Positions 60,991-64,000 of a stretch of 64,000 bases of DNA are shown here, one piece after another. Each line of letters starts with the position of its first letter. Positions within the stretch are counted from its first letter, which is position 1. The stretch is taken from the NCBI GenBank assembly GCA_965263365.1, contig OZ253672.1, positions 1,736,001 through 1,800,000 of the forward strand, in the 5' to 3' direction. The notes beneath the pieces were generated by a model. It made no database searches. It was given only the letters and a program-made list of their open reading frames with translations, and was not told the DNA's origin. This DNA comes from CANMUM01 sp965263365 (GTDB taxonomy: Bacteria > Pseudomonadota > Alphaproteobacteria > Rhodobacterales > Rhodobacteraceae). The position numbers were made by a program, and so were the translations under genes.

Positions 60991-62009
60991 GCCCAACCTC
61001 CTGAAGAAATTATACCCAGATCTTCTAGCTGACGCCAATCTTTGTATTTCAAACTCGACTCACAAATGAAGTTTATTTCATTCGCATTCTGTTTTGAATA
61101 GGATCGGTACTCGCGTGCACGCGAGTAATGTTGAGACAATAGATAAGGATTTGCAATCTTCATATCTAAATCCGCCGCCAGTTTGGTGTGAAGCAAAACT
61201 CCGCAAGGGCGTGCTGTCCCATCATTCGAGTATTTTCTATTTAAATGTGTGGGCAATAATTGATGTGTCGACGAAATGTAAACAAACCCACGCTTCCATT
61301 TTACAAGTGGAGTCTTATTCAACGCGGGCGCTTGATCAGGTTGATTTCGAAAAAAAATGCGCGCGCGCGCTCCCCCTTGTATCCAAATATTTTTGTACAG
61401 ATTATTTGGTAGAAAAGTATAATTGCCGCAATCAAAATGCGATAAGTGCTTTAAGGGATTATAGTTATTTGTAGACTTATTCTTAAAATTATTGTTTTGG
61501 GGATAAAGGTCGAGCTGCATTGCTGGATAGCATCGAATTCGTCCCGCATCTAACCAATTTGTAAGCGCATCAATCTTTCGATGGTCGCAATGAGGATAAA
61601 CAAAAAACTCGTCAACGTCGACCGTAAGAGCCCACCTTTCTCTACAGTGTTTAAACAAACAATAATTTACCCAATCCATTCCAAAATGCGCACGCCGATA
61701 TGATTGCTTTGTAAAATACCTTGTCACATCGGAAAAAGGAGCAAGATACTTATCTGTTCCATCATCGCTATTATTATCTACAAAAATGAAATGCCGTATT
61801 CCCATGTTGCGATAATAATCTAAAAAATGTGGTAAACGATGACGTTCGTTATGTATGGTAGCAATTAAAATAACATCTTTTAGACCAATAAATGAAGTAT
61901 TATTTTGCATTAGTTCCAGTGTTCGACCCAATCGCTGCGCTCTCAATCGCCGACGTATACGAACTAAACGAAGATATCTACGTTGAACAAGACGTTTTAA
62001 AAAACTCAA
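60987..62009 (-). CDS. Glycosyltransferase, family 2-like (Glyco_tranf_2_4 type)
   Basis: A 340-residue transferase with a very basic N-terminus, then VILIATIHNERHRLPHFLDYY, FIFVDNNSDDGTDKYL and the ALTVDVDEFFVYP metal site near residue 130. It matches the paralogue at 25755-26756 in motif order. It overlaps the GT14 gene by four bases and is followed upstream by a GT1 gene 12 bases away, so the cluster is one operon. Donor and acceptor unknown. Confidence 0.78.
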   Translation of the reverse strand: MSFLKRLVQRRYLRLVRIRRRLRAQRLGRTLELMQNNTSFIGLKDVILIATIHNERHRLPHFLDYYRNMGIRHFIFVDNNSDDGTDKYLAPFSDVTRYFTKQSYRRAHFGMDWVNYCLFKHCRERWALTVDVDEFFVYPHCDHRKIDALTNWLDAGRIRCYPAMQLDLYPQNNNFKNKSTNNYNPLKHLSHFDCGNYTFLPNNLYKNIWIQGGARARIFFRNQPDQAPALNKTPLVKWKRGFVYISSTHQLLPTHLNRKYSNDGTARPCGVLLHTKLAADLDMKIANPYLLSQHYSRAREYRSYSKQNANEINFICESSLKYKDWRQLEDLGIISSGGWA

Positions 62010-62021
62010 ATCAACTCCAAT

Positions 62022-63110
62022 TTACGTAAGTGCGCATTCAAAATGCTTAGGCCACGAATATTCATTAGGTAAGTCTATCACATTTTCTGGCTCCTCCAAG
62101 ACCCTTTTTGCCCATGTATCAAAATCGTTGGGATCAATTAATTCTTTCCCGTCTTGCCCGGTAATTTCACGAAATGGCGGTATGTCTGATGCCAAATAAG
62201 GCTTTTGATTTTTTAGGGCCTCAAGGAGCGGCAAACCAAACCCCTCACAAAAACTTGGAAACAAAAGACCTTTTGCACGCGCAAAATAGCTCTTCATTTC
62301 TTCATCATCGCATGCACCAATTTCATAAATACGGCTTCCCATCAATCTTGAATTATCTAAAAAATTAAATACGCCTTCATTGCGCCAACCGCGTGCGCCA
62401 ACAATCCATAAATCTGGAGGCTCGCAACCTTCTGAAATCAAATGCTCCCAAATATTGAGCATCATTAAATGGTTCTTTCTCGGTTCTATTGTTCCAAGCA
62501 TTAACCAAGCATTTTCAACTTTTAAATTTGGAATTTTGAGTTTGCTCGCCAAAGGACAAACGCGAACCTCAAAATTTTGTGCAGAAAAATGATCTATTCT
62601 CCTTTTTGAATACTCACTTGGCGTTAAAACAACCTGGGAATATTTCGTTAGCAAATCAAACTTTCTCTGAAACGCCGAAATCTGATCTTCGCGTGTAAAC
62701 TCGGGGTAATCTAGAGGAAGCACATCATGTATCATACTTTTTATAGAGATATTTAGTTTAAACAATTTGCGAAAGAACCAGTCAGGATGATAGGTATGCC
62801 CAACATTAATATATTGATATCCTCGACATTCATTGAGACCATGTCGTTTCATACCACTTCGCTCAAAATTGGCTAAATTTTGATACTCTCGAATGGCCGA
62901 AGCACTTTCAGCGGCTTTCAATTGTAATATTTTATCTGCACGAGAAGCTGAAAAAATAAAAACAAACCAACCCACACGAATCAAAACAAATGCATTGGGA
63001 TCAGTTTCAAGCCGTGTTAGATATGCACGCTCCACTCGATCAATTCCGGTATCATGTTGGTGCAAACGCCTACGATAAATCCTAGTTATATCGAGAAGAA
63101 CTCGCCGCAT
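62022..63110 (-). CDS. Glycosyltransferase family 1 (GT-B fold)
   Basis: A 362-residue transferase. The N-terminus has RRVLLDITRIYRR and HDTGIDRVERAYL, and the C-terminal donor site has MLGTIEPRKNHLMMLNIWE and PSFCEGFGLPLLEALKN (the E-x7-E motif). It starts five bases after galU, whose product UDP-glucose is a plausible donor pool. Confidence 0.85.
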   Translation of the reverse strand: MRRVLLDITRIYRRRLHQHDTGIDRVERAYLTRLETDPNAFVLIRVGWFVFIFSASRADKILQLKAAESASAIREYQNLANFERSGMKRHGLNECRGYQYINVGHTYHPDWFFRKLFKLNISIKSMIHDVLPLDYPEFTREDQISAFQRKFDLLTKYSQVVLTPSEYSKRRIDHFSAQNFEVRVCPLASKLKIPNLKVENAWLMLGTIEPRKNHLMMLNIWEHLISEGCEPPDLWIVGARGWRNEGVFNFLDNSRLMGSRIYEIGACDDEEMKSYFARAKGLLFPSFCEGFGLPLLEALKNQKPYLASDIPPFREITGQDGKELIDPNDFDTWAKRVLEEPENVIDLPNEYSWPKHFECALT

Positions 63111-63115
63111 GAATA

Positions 63116-64000
63116 CTATAAATCTACAGCTATTTCTTTAATGTATGCGCTAAGTTCTTCATTAAATGATTCATTTTCGAGACCAAAGGCAATCGATGCG
63201 CGCAAGTACCCAATTTTACTACCACAATCAAAACGTGTTCCTTCAAATTGGAATCCTGAAACACACTGCTTGGTTTTTGCAAAATGATCAATCGCGTCGG
63301 TTAATTGAATTTCTCCTCCAGACCCTTTTTGCTCATGATTGAGGTAGTCAAATATTTCCGGATGCAAGATATACCGCCCAATAACAGCGAGATTTGAAGG
63401 TGCGTCCTCTGCCTTAGGTTTTTCGACAAATCCACTGGCTCCAACAAGTCGGCCATTTTTTATATCATTCAATTCAATGACGCCGTAAGATGAAATTTCG
63501 GGTTTTGAAACCTCCATGACGGCAACCATATGATCAAATTCAGACTCTTGATATTGATCTACCATTTGCGCAAGCGCGGAGCGTTGCTTGCTCTTAATAA
63601 TATCATCTGTAAGTATAACCGCAAAAGGTTCATCACCTATCAGATTTCGTGCACAATTTACTGCGTGTCCAAGTCCAAGCGCTTCGTTTTGACGAACATA
63701 CGAAATCGCCCCAGATTTCATATTTGTTGAACGTAAAACACTTAATAAATCATGCTTTTCGGATTGTTCTAATCGACGCTCTAGCTCAGGCGCCTGATCA
63801 AAATAGTCTTCCAAAGAAGATTTGCCACGCGCAGTGACAAAAATAAAATCTTCTATACCAGCATCACGCGCCTCATCAATCGCATATTGTATAAGAGGTC
63901 GGTCAACCAAGGTCATAATTTCCTTGGGAATTGACTTGGTTGCAGGCAAAAAACGCGTTCCCATACCAGCAACAGGAAAAACTGCCTTGGTAACTTTTTT
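63116..64000 (-). CDS. galU: UTP-glucose-1-phosphate uridylyltransferase, 5' end beyond window
   Basis: The frame is open to base 64000, so the first few codons are outside the window. The visible 294 residues include AVFPVAGMGTRFLPATKSIPKE (nucleotide-binding loop), PLIQYAIDEARDAGI, FAVILTDDII near residue 125, SGFVEKPKAEDAPSN and GGEIQLTDAI. It makes UDP-glucose for polysaccharides and LPS, and heads the glycosyltransferase cluster. Confidence 0.96.
   Translation of the reverse strand, partial: KKVTKAVFPVAGMGTRFLPATKSIPKEIMTLVDRPLIQYAIDEARDAGIEDFIFVTARGKSSLEDYFDQAPELERRLEQSEKHDLLSVLRSTNMKSGAISYVRQNEALGLGHAVNCARNLIGDEPFAVILTDDIIKSKQRSALAQMVDQYQESEFDHMVAVMEVSKPEISSYGVIELNDIKNGRLVGASGFVEKPKAEDAPSNLAVIGRYILHPEIFDYLNHEQKGSGGEIQLTDAIDHFAKTKQCVSGFQFEGTRFDCGSKIGYLRASIAFGLENESFNEELSAYIKEIAVDL

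Overview
The window looks like chromosomal DNA of an AT-rich alphaproteobacterium, probably marine and close to Rhodobacterales. The basis is gene order and family resemblance: leuS-lptE-holA, nusG-rplK-rplA-rplJ-rplL-rpoB-rpoC, lptC-lptA-lptB-hpf-ptsN, ubiE-ubiB, a Rhodobacter-type porin, and a GT14 transferase beside a sulfotransferase. No database search was run.

Layout. 1-4.0 kb: end of an allantoin (ureide) catabolic pair, an OmpR-type regulator, ribA, a YkuD-domain protein and the PLP homeostasis protein. 4-12.2 kb: porin, leuS-lptE-holA, two more YkuD (L,D-transpeptidase-like) proteins, a CAP-domain lipoprotein and a GNAT enzyme. 12.2-24.2 kb: the rpoC-rpoB-rplL-rplJ-rplA-rplK-nusG-secE block on the minus strand, with an L10-leader-like structure and an attenuator-like hairpin before rpoB. 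24.4-28.1 kb: a decayed haloalkane-dehalogenase-like gene, a glycosyltransferase and rimO. 28.5-33.2 kb: tRNA-Met, then an asparagine-synthase-like protein and a large ATP-grasp protein whose second half looks like a decayed copy of the first.

33.65-42.1 kb is an integrative element of about 8.4 kb inserted at the 3' end of tRNA-Gln. It has a tyrosine integrase, an AlpA-like regulator, a P4/D5-type primase-helicase, a 9-bp iteron cluster that may be its origin, paired TGTACCAYCTT arm repeats inside both ends, and a 13-bp core repeat shared with the tRNA. Its cargo is anti-invader in character: a C5 DNA methyltransferase that is open in two frames, a NotI-family endonuclease, an Mrr-type endonuclease, and a GIY-YIG protein. 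The GIY-YIG gene is preceded by a strongly structured RNA of about 190 nt (35771-35962) with a 21-pair long-range helix and a probable pseudoknot. This RNA-nuclease pair is the most unusual thing in the window.

42.2-64 kb is surface-polysaccharide and envelope territory: KpsE/KpsT-like capsule exporter parts without the permease, NhaA, a phosphorelay-linked exopolysaccharide synthase operon (Hpt, receiver-TackOD1-like-degenerate GGDEF, processive GT2, HlyD-like partner, histidine kinase, receiver), ubiE-ubiB, an RNase D, the Lpt transport genes, hpf-ptsN, and a minus-strand sulfotransferase/glycosyltransferase cluster leading from galU, which runs off the right edge.
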